DNA from: Ridgeia piscesae
Lineage: Eukaryota > Annelida > Polychaeta > Sabellida > Siboglinidae
Length of the DNA: 64,000 nt
Assembly: GCA_025642075.2 (NCBI GenBank)
Contig: JAODUO010001807.1
Coordinates: 62,001-126,000, forward strand
Reading direction: 5' to 3'
Shown here in pieces: positions 1-12,161 of this stretch; the stretch's first letter is position 1; every line of letters begins with the position of its first letter. The translations under genes and the position numbers were made by a program. The notes beneath the pieces are model-generated. The model had not been told where the DNA came from. It saw only the letters and a program-made list of their open reading frames with translations, and did no database searches.

Positions 1-985
1 CACAACACAGTGTCTGTCAAATTATTCTTGTTACACCACCTCTTCAAATGGATCGACAACACCTCGTAACCTCGTAAATTACACAAAGTGCAGAAGTCCG
101 CTCGTTCCACCGTAGGCGATATAAGTATCCGCCAGAGCGACCAGGCTGCAATCCAAGGGGTGACAGGACAAACACAAATTAATCATCTAGAATGTGCTTG
201 ATGGCTAGTGCCTATTAATATATAAACACAATGGTGCATGATCAAGGAGCCCGGCATGATCAATATTTACTGGACTAAAATAAAAAACGTTGCGGGCTGC
301 GGCCAACCAAAGAATTTATCTAGTGATTATCCACTGGGTAGTCGGAAGTTTATATCTGAACTGTATACTTTTTATTAATTTTACTACTAGACTGATATAT
401 GGTTTTTAAGAGAGGGGAGTGATCAGTCTAGCTCTATATGCCTATACATTTGTTTTATGAACTGAAAAGGTGTGAGGACATTTCCTGCGTTGTCCCCCTC
501 AGGCTGAAAAGTGGGGGACGCGTCCCCCACCGATCGACGCCCATGCTGTGTAGAACTTCCCAATCCAACATTTTGGCAAAGAAATCTGTCATAACTCAAA
601 CGAGAATAAGTTACACACAGTGCAGGAATCCGCCGCTTCTGTCGTAGGCGATAAGCAACAAACAGGCGAGGGGTGAAAGTGCAACACAGCGGCGCCGCCC
701 GGCATGATGATTATTTACTAAAGTAAGGTAAAGTTGCGCGCTGTGGCCAGGCCCAGCCAAGCAATATATCTAGTCGATTGTTCTAATAGATGGTCGGAAC
801 TTCATATTGCGAGTTTATTGTCTAGCTACTAGTCCTCTATAGCGGCTTTTAAGAGAGGAGTGGTGAGAAAGGCTATATGCCCCGCAATTTTTCTGAACTG
901 AAAAGTGGGGGGACAATTCCTATGTTGTCCCCCCACGCTGAAAAGTGGGGGACGAGTCCCCCCCGTCACCCCACCGATCAACGCC
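1..985. repeat. Diverged direct duplication, two copies of a ~430-540 bp unit
   Basis: Two copies of one sequence lie head to tail, roughly 1-545 and 546-985. Matching landmarks in the same order are AGTGCAGAAGTCCG near 87 and AGTGCAGGAATCCG near 619; a CGGCATGAT block at 252 and 701; and GCTGAAAAGTGGGGGACG at 503 and 937, each followed by a run of C and then CGATCRACGCCC. The spacing varies from 434 to 532 bases, so indels have accumulated. The short open frames here have no recognisable protein. The second copy ends just before the putative LTR that begins at 989. This may be an old terminal repeat of another element or a simple tandem duplication. Confidence 0.7.
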
Positions 986-988
986 CGT

Positions 989-1466
989 TGTAATGCCCAG
1001 TATTTCTAAGTGAGACCGAGTGATACTAAACGTGTTGTCTAGTATAACTACAAGACAAGACTGTGTGAGTGATACCTATAATATCGCTCGTATTGTTTTG
1101 GACTTTTGCATGACTTAATGTATGTCTCCGTTTTAAAACAAAAATTCACAATAAGCTATCCATATTATATGATGATTTTCCGATTTAATCTTACCTCAAG
1201 TACATCATGATGTTCGGAAATTGGTAAAGAATCCACTTCCGCATAGCCGCTATTGGATCAATGAGCAGCCATAGTTTTCGACTTTCCATGACTCCCGGTG
1301 AGGACGCTGCGAAATTCGAACATAGCTTCCCGTCATTCGGTGTCCGCGATCCCTCTGTTTTATATCTATGGATCGACTAATTGTTATCACCCAAGCATTA
1401 TATTTCCCTTTTTATTCTCGTTGAATACAAATGACAATTAAAGACATTTAAACCGAGATCTTCACA
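989..1466 (+). mobile_element. Putative 5' LTR of a Gypsy-like retrotransposon
   Basis: The segment starts TGTAATGCCC and ends CTTCACA, giving the TG...CA ends usual for LTRs. It is followed at once by TGGTGGCAGCGGTTC, which resembles a tRNA primer-binding site, and then by a gag start codon at 1492. The length (478 bp) is normal for an LTR. No second LTR copy is present in the window, so the boundaries are inferred from the end bases and the primer-site-like sequence alone. Confidence 0.6.
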
Positions 1467-1481
1467 TGGTGGCAGCGGTTC
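1467..1481 (+). promoter_or_regulatory. Putative tRNA primer-binding site
   Basis: TGGTGGCAGCGGTTC lies directly after the presumed CA end of the LTR and 11 bases before the gag ATG. TGG-starting primer sites complementary to a tRNA 3' CCA end are typical of LTR retrotransposons. The tRNA species was not determined. Confidence 0.45.
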
Positions 1482-1491
1482 TAAGTTAAAA

Positions 1492-2825
1492 ATGGCTTAT
1501 GCATCCACTCTACCGGCACCAGAGCCGCTTGCTATACACAACGCAGCAGCGGCAGAGCTGTGGTGCGAGTGGGTGCAAACTTGGAAGCACTAGGGTCTAC
1601 GTACGTGCAACCGGCTTGGGCGAGAAGACTGAGTCGGTGCAAGTGTCCACGCTACTGACGGTGATTGGGGCGCCGGCTAGGCGGCTGTTCGCCACATTCG
1701 AGTGGAACCCAGCAACAAATGCGAACAAGATCCACCCGGTGCTGGATCAATTCGAGGCAGTCTGTCGGCCGTGACGAAATGTTTTATAAGCAACAACAAC
1801 AAGCAGGCGAAACGTTTGACCAGTACGTAACCGAGTTGCGTCAACTCGCCATCAGTTGTAATATTGTGACGACATTACGCCTGAAGTGATTCCAAGACAC
1901 AGAATTCTCTTCGGAATCGCAGACGGAAGGGTAAGTGAAGCGTTGCTGCGCAAGGATGATCTAACATTGGACAAAGTGTTGCAAACTGTTCGGGCGTCGG
2001 AACTGTCCAACGCACAGATGCGTGAACTAGATGGCTTGGCGTCGCCCTTCGTGAACGTGGTGCGTCAACCAAAGAAAAACAGGTCAGAAAAGACGAAGGG
2101 ACGAACATGCAGGAGCAAGTATTGTGGTAATATACACGAGTTTCGGAAGAAGAACTGTCCGGCGTATGGAAAAAAATGTGATATGTGTGGCATACCAAAT
2201 CACTGCCAGGCAGGGCTTGCACAGCCAGAGATCAGGAAGAATACTAGAACTAGATGAGTTTGACGAAGTAGATGTGTATAACTTTGAAGCATATACAGTA
2301 CATCATGTTTCAGTAACACTGAAGCTGATAAACTCGGGAAATTTCATGACGACACGCACTGAATGCAACGTAATTCCCGTACATGTGTACAAACAAACGA
2401 CGGGAGACGTTATGATGGGTAACGTGAAACCAAGCGATAATAGAATTGTAGCTTTTGGAGGCACGAAATTGAGCCTGAGGGGAGAAGTCATGCTGCCAAT
2501 GTCACGTGGGAAGACGCGGTGTACACTGCGGTCTAAAATAGTAGAAGCAGATGTTCGTCCATTGCTTGGACGCAAAGTGTGCACTTACATGAAGCTCTTC
2601 AAAGTGCTCGACTCTGATGACATCAATCGTCCTGTGACAGGTGATCGACCTGTGTTCGCTGTCAGAGATGCTGACGATCCACTGACCAAGGAACAGTTAG
2701 TGTCTAGGTTTCCAAATGTGTTTGCGGGTAGCATAGGCAAGCTGGACGGCATGTTTGACAAGAATACCTGGGTGGCGCCTGAAATTTTAGCTAGCTGTCT
2801 TCAGCATAACAAAAGCTTGTCTTGA
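1492..2825 (+). pseudogene. Gypsy-like gag-protease fragment, frameshifted and truncated
   Basis: The first ATG after the primer site (1492) opens a gag reading MAYASTLPAPEPLAIHNAAA that meets a stop near 1590. Homologous gag sequence then continues in other frames at about 1595-1774, 1770-1889 and 1886-2257. A zinc-knuckle-like Cys/His cluster lies at about 2107-2210 (CRSKYCGNIHE then CDMCGIPNHC). The frame at 2124-2825 holds a retropepsin-like region in which the catalytic D-T-G-A is replaced (TTRTECNVIP), so the protease would be dead. It then runs into the linker that normally precedes reverse transcriptase (FPNVFAGSIGKLDG near 2720-2755). No RT, RNase H or integrase follows. At least three frameshifts make this a non-functional 5' remnant. 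Confidence 0.85.
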
Positions 2826-3799
2826 TGTTGGGTGTGCCTGAGCCTCAACGCTAAAGCTGTTATTGCAATGGATCAGGCGTACATGATACATGATAAATTA
2901 TTGGCTAGCCTAGACTATGCGAACCCTCGCTCGCATTCCCCGACTGTTGTGTTATAAAATCCACTGCTGCAGCCATGGTATATTACAACAATGTCAAACG
3001 TTTATCAAATTGCCGTAATGTCTTTCCATTATGAAATACGCACTATCGTGTTATCATGCAGCAGCACGCACGCACGCACGCACGCACGCACGCGCGCGCG
3101 CGCGCACGCACGCACGTACACAACACACACCGACGTAATCATATGTACTATGCGTGTGTTTCAGCAAGCAAGTATGACGTCATTAAGGCGGTCACAATAC
3201 CGGTAAGTTGCCGCCGAATCATCGATATTTTGGTGATCGCAGACCTGCCACGTGATACGGGTTACCCGTAGTTTAGCTAGAATGATGGAGAACTAATTTT
3301 TTAACGACATGATGTCCTTGCGTCAACAACCATAGAGTATATAATGGAATAATCGTTTATTGTTAGTAACTAAGTAAATCGATTCGAAACGACCGAAATA
3401 AACCACCGATTAGTTTATTTTAGCGTGCAAGAAATGGTGCGCCCATATATTTTAATTCTGAAAACTGTGGCAGGTTGCTCAGCGGGTGGGAACTGGGAAT
3501 GGTGCCCCAATCGGTAGTGGCTACTTGCTAACCACCCGGGTACAACTGCCCTTTTTGGTTACTTTTATGTGGAATAAGGTTTAGGCTTAGTGTTAGGGTT
3601 TGGGTTAGGTTGAAAGTATATTTGACAATACTGACATTAGGCGCTTTACGTTGCATTGAATTGAAATGTATTTCAACAACAACTACATTATACATCATAC
3701 ATACAATACAAATTGTTTAAAAAAAGGTAAGAAGCATTGCATAATGTGTGAAATTTCTAATTCGTTTATTGTTTTTGCTTGATGGATATGGAAACATAT
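2826..3799. other. Non-coding stretch with simple repeats
   Basis: No supportable gene. It holds an ACGC/CG-rich microsatellite (listed separately) and a short TTAGGG-like degenerate run near 3580-3612 (GTTAGGGTTTGGGTTAGG). That run is too short and impure to be called telomeric. Confidence 0.6.
3062..3117. repeat. (ACGC)n/(CG)n microsatellite
   Basis: About seven CACG/ACGC units are followed by a pure CG run of roughly 18 bases and more ACGC units. The alternating purine-pyrimidine, CG-rich tract is capable of Z-DNA. It creates two spurious open frames rich in Ala, Arg and Thr. Confidence 0.9.
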
Positions 3800-4320
3800 A
3801 AAAGCAAGTAGTATAATACGAATTCAAGCATTTGGTGTTGCTATTCCCTTTAAACACTTTGAGACTTTACAGATGTCATTAATATACATGATAGATAATT
3901 TTGGTTCGAAAATGGAATCCTGAGGGACACCACACAACACATTTAGTATTCCTGAATGACATTTGTTAAAACTGACAAACTGCTTTCTATTTGCTAAATA
4001 ACTCTGGATCCATTTCTGTGCGACACCACGCAATGCATAGAAATGCTTTTTTACTTATCATGATCAAAAGTATCAAAGGCCTTCTTTGGGGCAATAAATA
4101 CTCCAACAGTATACTTATTATTTTCTAATGTAGTTGTAATTTCTTCTATCAAATCTAAAAGAGGCTCATTTGTTGACATACTAGCTCTAAACCCTACCTG
4201 ACTTGGACTGAGTATGTTGCATTTATTAAGAAACATGTCCAATCTGTTGTTTCTGCAGACATTTTGAGAATTGTTGTAATACAGATATTGGCCTGTAATT
4301 TGTGAAAACATTCGTTTGTA
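3800..4320 (-). pseudogene. LINE reverse transcriptase fragment
   Basis: Read on the minus strand, 4311-4051 gives a Q-x-GFR block (SPSQVGFRASMSTNEPLLDL) and a decayed FxDxxKAFDTxDH block (VFIAPKKAFDTFDHD). After a short break, 4033-3824 gives GVAQKWIQSYLANRKQFV, GVPQDS and YINDI. These are consecutive RT motifs of Jockey/CR1-like non-LTR elements. In the first block the catalytic Asp of F-x-D is replaced (FIAP), and GVPQGS is GVPQDS. Endonuclease and the catalytic xADD box are missing, so it is a dead fragment of about 500 bp. Confidence 0.75.
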
Positions 4321-6309
4321 CGTGAGTGATTAGCAAGAACCCACCTCCGGTTCAATCTCAGCTAGGCTAGCGATGCCGATCGCCAATTGCGCCATAGGCG
4401 AAACAGTCTGCTATTTGGCGAAAATAAATAAAAACTCTTCACCAAATTGGCGAAACGTTATTTGAGTTGTTATTAGAGACATTATCAGCAGTACATGACT
4501 GCATTATTTCCTGCCCACCTCCGTTGAAATTGCCTAAACGAACCGATCCAATCAAGTATTGTGTTGCCTGGACAGTGGAGACCTGTTTGACCTATGGTTG
4601 ACACCAGTTATAATTAAGTTTGATACGATTACAACGGCGTACCTGATATGTTCTTTATTATCGTTCAGTACAGGTGAAGACATATGGCGTTAATCGATGT
4701 GCCATCTAGTAAATATTTAGCCTAATGCCAACATAGGTTTGATCTAATTCATGTATATTTAACAAGACTCATCAGCAGAACATATTACAGATAGAAAGAT
4801 GCATGTCAAAACATATTTCAGTAATTAAAACCTGCATCATACAGGCTATGATTACAGTCGATTTAGACTATAGAATAGGCTAAATAAAAATATTGGGAGA
4901 ATTATTCTATTAAATTAATCGGTCACTGAGCAGACAAATGATTTTTTAAATGGGTAATGATTGTGTTAATGCAATGTTTGAATCATTGCAGAGCAACACA
5001 AGTAGACTATTCTGAATTATTTGGTCTTGTTATAAACGTTTCTCTTTCAACTTTTGCTACAATGCTAATTTAATTTCTGTTACATTACTAGTAGGTGTCG
5101 TTTATCCTTTAATAACCGAAAGATGTCTGTTTCAATATGTTTGCGTGTTTGCAAAATTCTCAGTACTTGTTCAGCGTTCTTAACATGTTTAAACAATGTT
5201 TCTATTAATTTATATTGGGTGTTTATTTGCTTTATATGTTGTATTTATGTGTTGTTGTGGTATGCGCGACAAATATTTATGCGAGTTATTTGACACAGCC
5301 TCATACGGTTTCTTACAGAATTTTAGGTCACAAATACAGATTTATGATACGATCATTTTATTAGCAAGATAACAATATAATATATGTTTGCAAATATAAA
5401 TAGTTGGCTAGTCTTTTTAATAATATATGTGAACTTGCACGAAAGTACTGATCCGTGATAACATGTTTTATATAGAATACTAATATACGATGGACAGGAA
5501 AGGTTGACGTGGTTTTCAAGATAGTTTCAAACTATATGCTACATATTATTAGCTAATCGAAAATAGTTGGGGTTGTATACAAAATACAATTTATTTTATG
5601 ATTTGTTTTATTTGTTAAACACGAATTCATCATTTAGTGATGCGGTATGTGGACTTCTCTCGTGGTCTATATCATGCAAAACGCTCAACAGAAATCAAAA
5701 TGGTTAGAAGAGGCTGCATTAAAGTTTCATGATGACAAATAGGAAAATTATACAGCGGGTGTACGTGCAGAATGACGCTGGTTTTGAGCTGAACTAATAA
5801 TAATAATAGTCATCATCATCATAAAGTTAAAGGTAAAGTAAAGGGCAGTTTGTGATCTTTGAACTAATTTAAAATATTTAAAATCTGTCCATGAACATAG
5901 AAGCTCAGCAGAACAATATAACAAAAATATTAATATTTTTTGTCAAGGGTAGAATGGCTGATATTAGCACTGTTATTTAATTTGATAATTGTAGATTAAA
6001 TTTGTTGCTTTTATCATGATTATGTACCTCATATTTAAACATTATCTTCCAGTTTTGTAAATAAACGGGTAACCATGACGTAAATATTGATAATAAAATG
6101 TTGTAATTTAGGGATGTCATCTACTTTTAACAAATTTATGAAAAAGTGGTTCAGTGTGGGTAATGTAATTACTTAAGATACCACATCTCAGGGCGTTTTT
6201 GTAGTTTTATTATTTGATATGATTGAAAGCCCCAGCCAAATTAAACAGTTCTTCATGTATTAAAGATTCAAAATATTTGTTATGAATGTTATAATTGAAA
6301 ATGTTAATA
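4321..6309. other. AT-rich non-coding stretch
   Basis: No gene, RNA or clear repeat is supportable. Frames are short and lack family signatures. Confidence 0.5.
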
Positions 6310-6733
6310 GTGTACCTCACTCCGAAAATTGCTTTTACTCTCATGCCTATGTGGTCTCTCAATGGCCGCGTTGCATATATTTCTCTTTCCACATTTTCAC
6401 AGTAATTGTATAACAACAAACTTAAGTGTAGTATCAAATAATCAAGAATGACGAGCACTAATATTTATGGCAATATCATATTGATACGTTTATTTTTTAG
6501 GAAGCCCGATGCAAACCATTGAACAATATATCGAAAAATCGGTTTCGCAGTTGATATCACACAACAGGAGTTATAATTACCTTAATATGTAATCAGTATA
6601 TTTATGTAATATACCAACATGATGTACATTCATTTACCTACTGAACTGAACAAAGCAGTAGTAAAATAGTGCTACAGTATACGCAATCACGAGCCGAACA
6701 GGTACCCCACCCGCAAAGTTTGCGCAATGCGTG
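6310..6733 (+). repeat. Left TIR of Academ-like copy A
   Basis: About 424 bp. It pairs with the reverse complement of 8770-9176 over essentially its whole length with substitutions and small indels, and loses similarity just outside GTGTACCTCAC at 6310. Confidence 0.8.
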
Positions 6734-7330
6734 ACGTGACGTGACGCAAATCGGAGTGGATTTCATTGATTGTATTATTTTCGCGTTTCTTAGGGTAACA
6801 CTATTAAAGACAGTCCTGGTGCATAACCTACTGCTAGTTATTAATGTGATGCTTGTTAAGACAATACAAAATTATGATAGCACCCATTATTCGAAATAAA
6901 AACACATCACGATGTTACTCAATCACATCTTAAACATTGTTCTGAGTCATCTGTGTCACTCTTGTCACAGCCATTGTTTTCAACAAGAGTCCGAACAGGA
7001 ATTACTCGCCCACATTTGATATCTTTCCCACATGAGGTATATTATAACGTTTGAATGACATGTTTTACAGCGTATCAGTCATTTTAACTACATGACTTAT
7101 TTTGGTGTCTACCGTGTTTTACCGACTACAAATACGAAACTAACAACATAAAAACAACGGACATTTATGATTATCAATTATATGGTATGTGGCAGCACTA
7201 TTGTTGACAACGTCTAAAAAACGGTAACTTGTCGTCTGCATATGCTATTTTGCTTGTTGAAGATAACAATTTGGCGGCGGCAAGGACGTATATTTTTGCA
7301 CTGTTATCATCATAACATATTGAAACTTTT

Positions 7331-8342
7331 TTGTCGAGCGCCATACCTTCTCCAATTGAACAACGCTATATTTCTGTGTGCGAAAAGCTTAAAGCCAGAT
7401 CACTTGAAAAGACGAGGACTGTAAATTTGAAACCTATGTGTGAGCAATACTTCCAGTTGATGATTGTGGCATGGCAATTTTGCCGTTCGTCACCCATAAA
7501 GAAAGTAGAGCTCGAAAACATACCCTGTCAAGGTTGGAATGCATTCTTCACAACACTGGCGTCAACCGTGCCAGCCACATGCTTTATATATGGTCTAATG
7601 ATCCATTCTGGTCAAATAGATCCGCTTAGAATAGGCAGCAAAGCTGACCAATAAGTTTGGGGTGAAACACAGTAGTTATGGCTGATCAGGCTTTTCATGA
7701 TATTTCGTATGGGCTACGGGAGCAAGCTTCCCTGGATGATTACATTGGAATCTTATTGTCATGTGTGTATGTGTAGTTTCACCTCGCTGGAAACGTTATG
7801 GGCGCAGTGGGAAAAATTATGTGGAACAGTGATGCTGAAGACATCCTTATAGAATCTGGTTTGTCCAAGCAAGGAACGGCTAACAACGGCTTTGCTTCAG
7901 CAGGGGATTACTACCAAAATATGCGCGAACACAAATTAATATGGGTAACAATGGCTAATATACACACGCGCACATTTGAACAATGGCATCTGTAAAGAAA
8001 TGATGATGCACAACTCGGTGGACTGGCTGATGACTTGCAAGACATTCGCAACATACTGTCCATATTGCAAAAAGATGGATCTAACACTAGTGAAACTCGC
8101 TTCCTTTTGACTGCTTATTCAAACTGGAAAAAGAAAGCAAGACGTCACCTACCCAGGTCTTCTGAAGAACCTACAGCAAGACGATTGACATTCTTATCAG
8201 GTTCATGGCATCTCACCGTGCAGGCAACTGAGAATTTTTTTTAGTCTAATAACATGCTCCCATTTGTTGCTGCTGGTCACCACAACTACATATATTCGCT
8301 GCACTGCGCCTAAAGGAAGTGAACAACCTGAAGAACCCAGCA

Positions 8343-8411
<69 letters not shown>

Positions 8412-8640
8412 CAGTACTTCACGAAATGTTAATATGGTGTGCGAAAAAACTGGGTCATTCAAAGGTGTCACTTCTGATATGGCTCAGGGGCAGACATACA
8501 ACTGGAAGAAAATGCGAGTGGGCTTACATAAATACCCCTGGATACCAACGCACGAACCAAGTAGCTTTACACAAAGCCTGTGTCATCTGAGGTATCATTC
8601 AATTTCAAAGAAGTGATGAACCATCCGCAGATAATACCAC
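7331..8640 (+). pseudogene. Academ-like large protein, copy A (central region only)
   Basis: Plus-strand blocks in family order but in different frames are: 7331-7654 (MCEQYFQLMIVAWQFC, WNAFFTTLAS); 7676-7795 (MADQAFHDISYGLREQASLD); 7798-7995 (GAVGKIMWNSDAEDILIESG, KQGTAN, DYYQNMREHKLIWVTM); and 8000-8244 (LADDLQDIRNILSILQKDG). A residue run continues to an AT microsatellite at 8342. After it, 8434-8616 carries a block like the family's later W-x-G-V-x-x-D-M region (FKGVTSDMAQGQTYN). The N-terminal Cys/His part, the PIN-like core and the CXC tail are absent. Several frameshifts and stops make this an internally deleted, non-autonomous copy. Confidence 0.65.
8342..8404. repeat. (AT)n microsatellite inside copy A
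   Basis: About 30 uninterrupted AT units interrupt the decayed transposon gene and give a spurious Tyr-Ile repeat frame. Confidence 0.95.
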
Positions 8641-8769
8641 GAAGATGGGAACCAGGACATGATAAATCAAGCATGCATAGAAACAACACATGATCAATCC
8701 CGTCACGGTAGACTCCAGCAACATGCTAAATATTTCCACGAAACAGGGAGCCACTGTAACCATCATGAA

Positions 8770-9176
8770 AACGATTGCGCAACACTTAGGGGGTGGGGTA
8801 CATGTGCGGCTCGTGACTGCGTATAATGTGGCACTATTTTACTATTGCTTTGCATTATTCAGTAGGTGAATGAATGTACACCATTTTGATATGTTACATA
8901 AGTATATTGATTACATATTAAGGTAACTATGACTCCTTTTGTGTGATGTCAGCTGCGAAACCGAACTGATTTATCGTTATTTTGCCCATTGTTTTGTATC
9001 TGGCATCTTGATACATAAACTTATCAACAAGATATTGCCACAAATATTAGTTCTCGTCATTCCTGATTATTTGACACTACAGTTAGGTTTGTAGCTATAG
9101 AGTTACTGTGAAATGTGGGCCATTAAGGGACCACATAGGCATGAATGTTTATGCAATTTTCTGAGTGAGGTACACT
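8770..9176 (-). repeat. Right TIR of Academ-like copy A
   Basis: Reverse-complement partner of 6310-6733. The outer end reads GAGTGAGGTACACTG. Confidence 0.8.
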
Positions 9177-9459
9177 GATTTGAAAGGGTTGCCCTCTGGA
9201 ATATTATTCGGGAGGGTTTGATGTTTAATAAAATACATGACAACCAAAAATAGCACGTGGTGTCCACTACCTCCAAAATTTGGACACGTGCGTCCCGACT
9301 ATAACGTACTTGATAGGGTTGTATCGTCGGCTTAAATTAGGAAACTAAAGCATTTAACTGGCTTTTACAGAATGTATATGATAAATAACAGATCATACTT
9401 TGTGGTGCACGTATTATTAATGAAAACACACTTGATCCGAAGGTGTCAATATTCGTGTA

Positions 9460-10440
9460 TTGTTTACGATTTGCTAGGTAGCTGCTGAATAAGTTGAGAT
9501 TTGTTTCCTATACACCACACTATTTCAATTGCACGATCAATGGTATCAACGGTGTCGGATAGATCTAAATAGATTTTAATAGGTGTTTAATCCTTATCCA
9601 GTTGGATTATTATTCTTTCTATTAATAATTATGTCGCATAATTTGAATCGGTCGGAAACCATATTGATGGTTAAAAACAATAATGTTTGTATTTCAAATA
9701 AGATGATACTCACCTTTTTATCATTTGGGATTACCTTTAGTTTATCAGGGAATATTCCTAGTATGAATACCTGATTTGGTAATGATTTCTATTGATTTGT
9801 TTAGTGTTGGTTCAATTTACTGTATGTTTTTTTTAATAAATATTTTCTTCAATCTATTTAGATATGAAATTACTGTTTGCTAGTTTAGGTAATATGTATG
9901 TCAACGAATACTTTAATAATTAATATAATTTGCCAGATTACTATCTATGTTGGGAAAACTGCATTGAATAAGTTTACTATATATAATAATGAAACAAGAG
10001 TGTTTCAAATATTTAGGAAATGATTTGTTAGTTTTTTGTTTAGACAGGAATTCATTCACAGGTTTCCACGTGTTCAAATTTAAAATGATTAAAACATTTG
10101 TTATAATATGGTTGTTTTACGAAAACTTGTTTTCAAAGTAACATTGTACGATTTTTTATTGACCATATATACCATGATCCAAAGATTCAGGATTTGCTAT
10201 TTTTAAGTTGTTTGTAAAGTCTGTCTCTGTATCTTATTGAGGTTAGCATGCCTGAAGTTATCCATATACACTTAATATGCTTATATTGATTAAATATCAG
10301 AAATGTGCTAGTATATATTTATTTTAGCTTGGTTTATTTAATTTATGGTAATATATATAATTTCGCCTTGGAATAGCATTTGGGATGGTGTCTATTTTGT
10401 TTCATCTCAGAAGAGTTGATATTCTTTTTTTACTTTTAAC
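9460..10440 (-). pseudogene. Eroded LINE ORF2 fragment
   Basis: On the minus strand, scattered pieces match the pre-RT and RT region of CR1/Jockey-type LINEs. These are a GIFPDKLKVIPNDKK block near 9720-9770, a QxGFRP-like piece near 9650, and an LDLSDTVDTIDRAIEI block near 9550 where LDLSKAFDTIDH is expected. A possible linker upstream reads NTWKPVNEFLSKQKTN. Many stops and frameshifts are present and no long frame survives. The call rests on the order of the degraded motifs, not on continuous similarity. Confidence 0.5.
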
Positions 10441-11623
10441 ATACCTTCTTTATTTTATACATTAACTTGTATGACTTGTGTATGCTGTCAGCCTTTAAGA
10501 GTGGTGTCCACTCACGTAGCATATGACTTGTGATCACAACTTTTGAATATTAATATTCTTTATGTACGTTTTAATTTGTTTCGTTAAATTACAAAATAAA
10601 GTCGCAATACGTGTGCGAACTTTGTAGGAAGAGTAATTTTGGGCAAGAGACTGATTCAAGTTAACATAGCACAGAAAGACTACAGTGTTCTTGCTCATTT
10701 ATCTTTAATATATTTATATTGGTGTAGACCCCTGCAATAGAATAACTATGTTGTTTGGGGGACGGTAATATGTGCGCGTGTGCGTGCGTGCGTGTGTGTG
10801 TGTTTCAGTATGTACATGACAGTCAATCATGGAATTTAAAGTAATTTAGTATAATAGCCAATTAAATTAATTACCTGCAAAACTGTGGTTGAGTGTATAC
10901 AGGAATTGTCGGAGGTTAGTTTCATTAGTAAGTGTCTTGATAGTATTGCAAATGTGTTGTCATCGTTTTATTTTGCTACACGTCAATCAAACAACGAGAT
11001 TCAATGACTATGTTGTGTGAAATAAGATGTTACGTTTCATATCTTATCTCAGTCCAGCTGTGCTATGTAGGCAGGAGCATAAACCTGTCGAGAGTTCGGC
11101 AATTGATGACCGGCCGGTGAAAGGGCCAATGGCCTTGTAGTAGTCGTTTGCATCTTGCCGCTTGTCAATGAGATAAATAGGATAAACATAATTATAATAA
11201 CCTAACATAATATATGCCAACGTGTAACACTGTAGCTAACGATACCAGAACCACGAGTGACGTCACATATTTGCGCCTTCTGACATTTCCGGAAAAGATA
11301 CTTTTCTAAATGTCTAATGTAGCACAGCACTGTATACAGCAAAAGTAATAAATGTTTTAATAATATATGATACATGTTTTAGTGGCAACGCAACTGCGTT
11401 GGATTGACATTATACAATATAATACAATTAACTCATCAAAACATCATACAATAAAAATACATTTGATACCGCATATCATACCGTATTGTTTACTGGCAGT
11501 TGTATAAATCCCACGGTATAAAGGAGTTACGGAATATATTATTCGTTCTAGTAACTGGTAACAGGTACACATTTTCTCGTCTAATATTATATTCGGTATG
11601 TCTTTTGTCAGGCAGCAGATAAT
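10441..11623. other. Non-coding stretch with short TG microsatellite
   Basis: No gene is supportable. A (TG/CG)n tract of about 35 bases lies at 10769-10804. The rest is AT-rich unique-looking sequence. Confidence 0.5.
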
Positions 11624-11627
11624 TTAA

Positions 11628-11735
11628 AGGGCAAAAAAGGCAACGGTTTCGTATCATACACTTAATAGAGTTTATACAAACTAAAAAATTTCACATATAC
11701 TCAATTTTTTGACGTCAGCGGTTTACTCAGAATGT
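11628..11735 (+). repeat. Left TIR of the 11.6-15.8 kb element
   Basis: Pairs with 15685-15788 reversed: AGGGCAAAAAAGGCAACGG, then AATAGAGTT, TTCACATATACTC and GACGTCAGC in order. Confidence 0.8.
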
Positions 11736-11994
11736 GACCTTAAAGTCTAAAAATCTAACGAAATCCATGATGGCCTAGACACCATCATCTTAACCGGTGA
11801 CGTATTCGTTTGGCTTGGCCTGGCCAATAAGCGCGCGGCATTCTGGGTCTCTGCTGAGGCCGGTCAGCTTCCTGCGACGTCACTACGCTTGCCTACGGCA
11901 CAACAACATCGAGTCTTCGTTTAGTTGGCGTGACATGTATCAGCTGCTTAGACCTAAATCTGTGGTCAACAAGTAATTATGAAGTAGACATATA

Positions 11995-12161
11995 TCACCA
12001 GTTGATGGAACAAGATCCAACAAAACGTCGCCGACCGTCGTCTTCTTAAACCCGGCGCAGTGCTGACAATATTTAGCCATGGATGGACCTAAAAGCTAAA
12101 CCGTCGAAGCAACGCATATATCAAGCTGGCCGAGACATCAATGATCAGATCGCAAGAAGGT
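11995..12161 (+). other. Possible first exon of the TTAA element's gene
   Basis: The segment 12004-12161 reads QDPTKRRR early and SKQRIYQAGRDINDQIARR at the end, and stops at a good splice donor (GCAAGAAG|GTTAGTA at 12161/12162). Stops break the middle. The second TTAA-type element has a matching segment on the opposite strand (29140-28943) with QDPQKRLRR and the same GCAAGAAG|GTTAGTA donor. This suggests a shared first exon. No known domain was recognised. Confidence 0.4.

Larger units (their letters stand above)
6310..9176 (+). mobile_element. Academ-like DNA transposon, copy A, with long terminal inverted repeats
   Basis: The left arm 6310-6733 is the diverged reverse complement of the right arm 8770-9176. 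Both arms share GTGTACCTCACT at the outer ends, then CATGCCTATGTGGTC, then ATTACCTTAATATGTAATC, and GTACCCCACCC near the inner ends. Between the arms lies a frame-broken copy of the large protein family also found as copies B, C and D. The outer ends read (C)AGTGTACCTCAC. No clean target duplication is visible. That this gene family sits inside paired inverted repeats is direct evidence that it belongs to a TIR transposon. Naming it Academ-like is inference, from the XPG/FEN-like nuclease reported in that superfamily. Confidence 0.75.

Noticed and set aside
3575..3615. Interstitial telomere repeat
   Set aside because: Only a few imperfect TTAGGG-like units; not enough to call.
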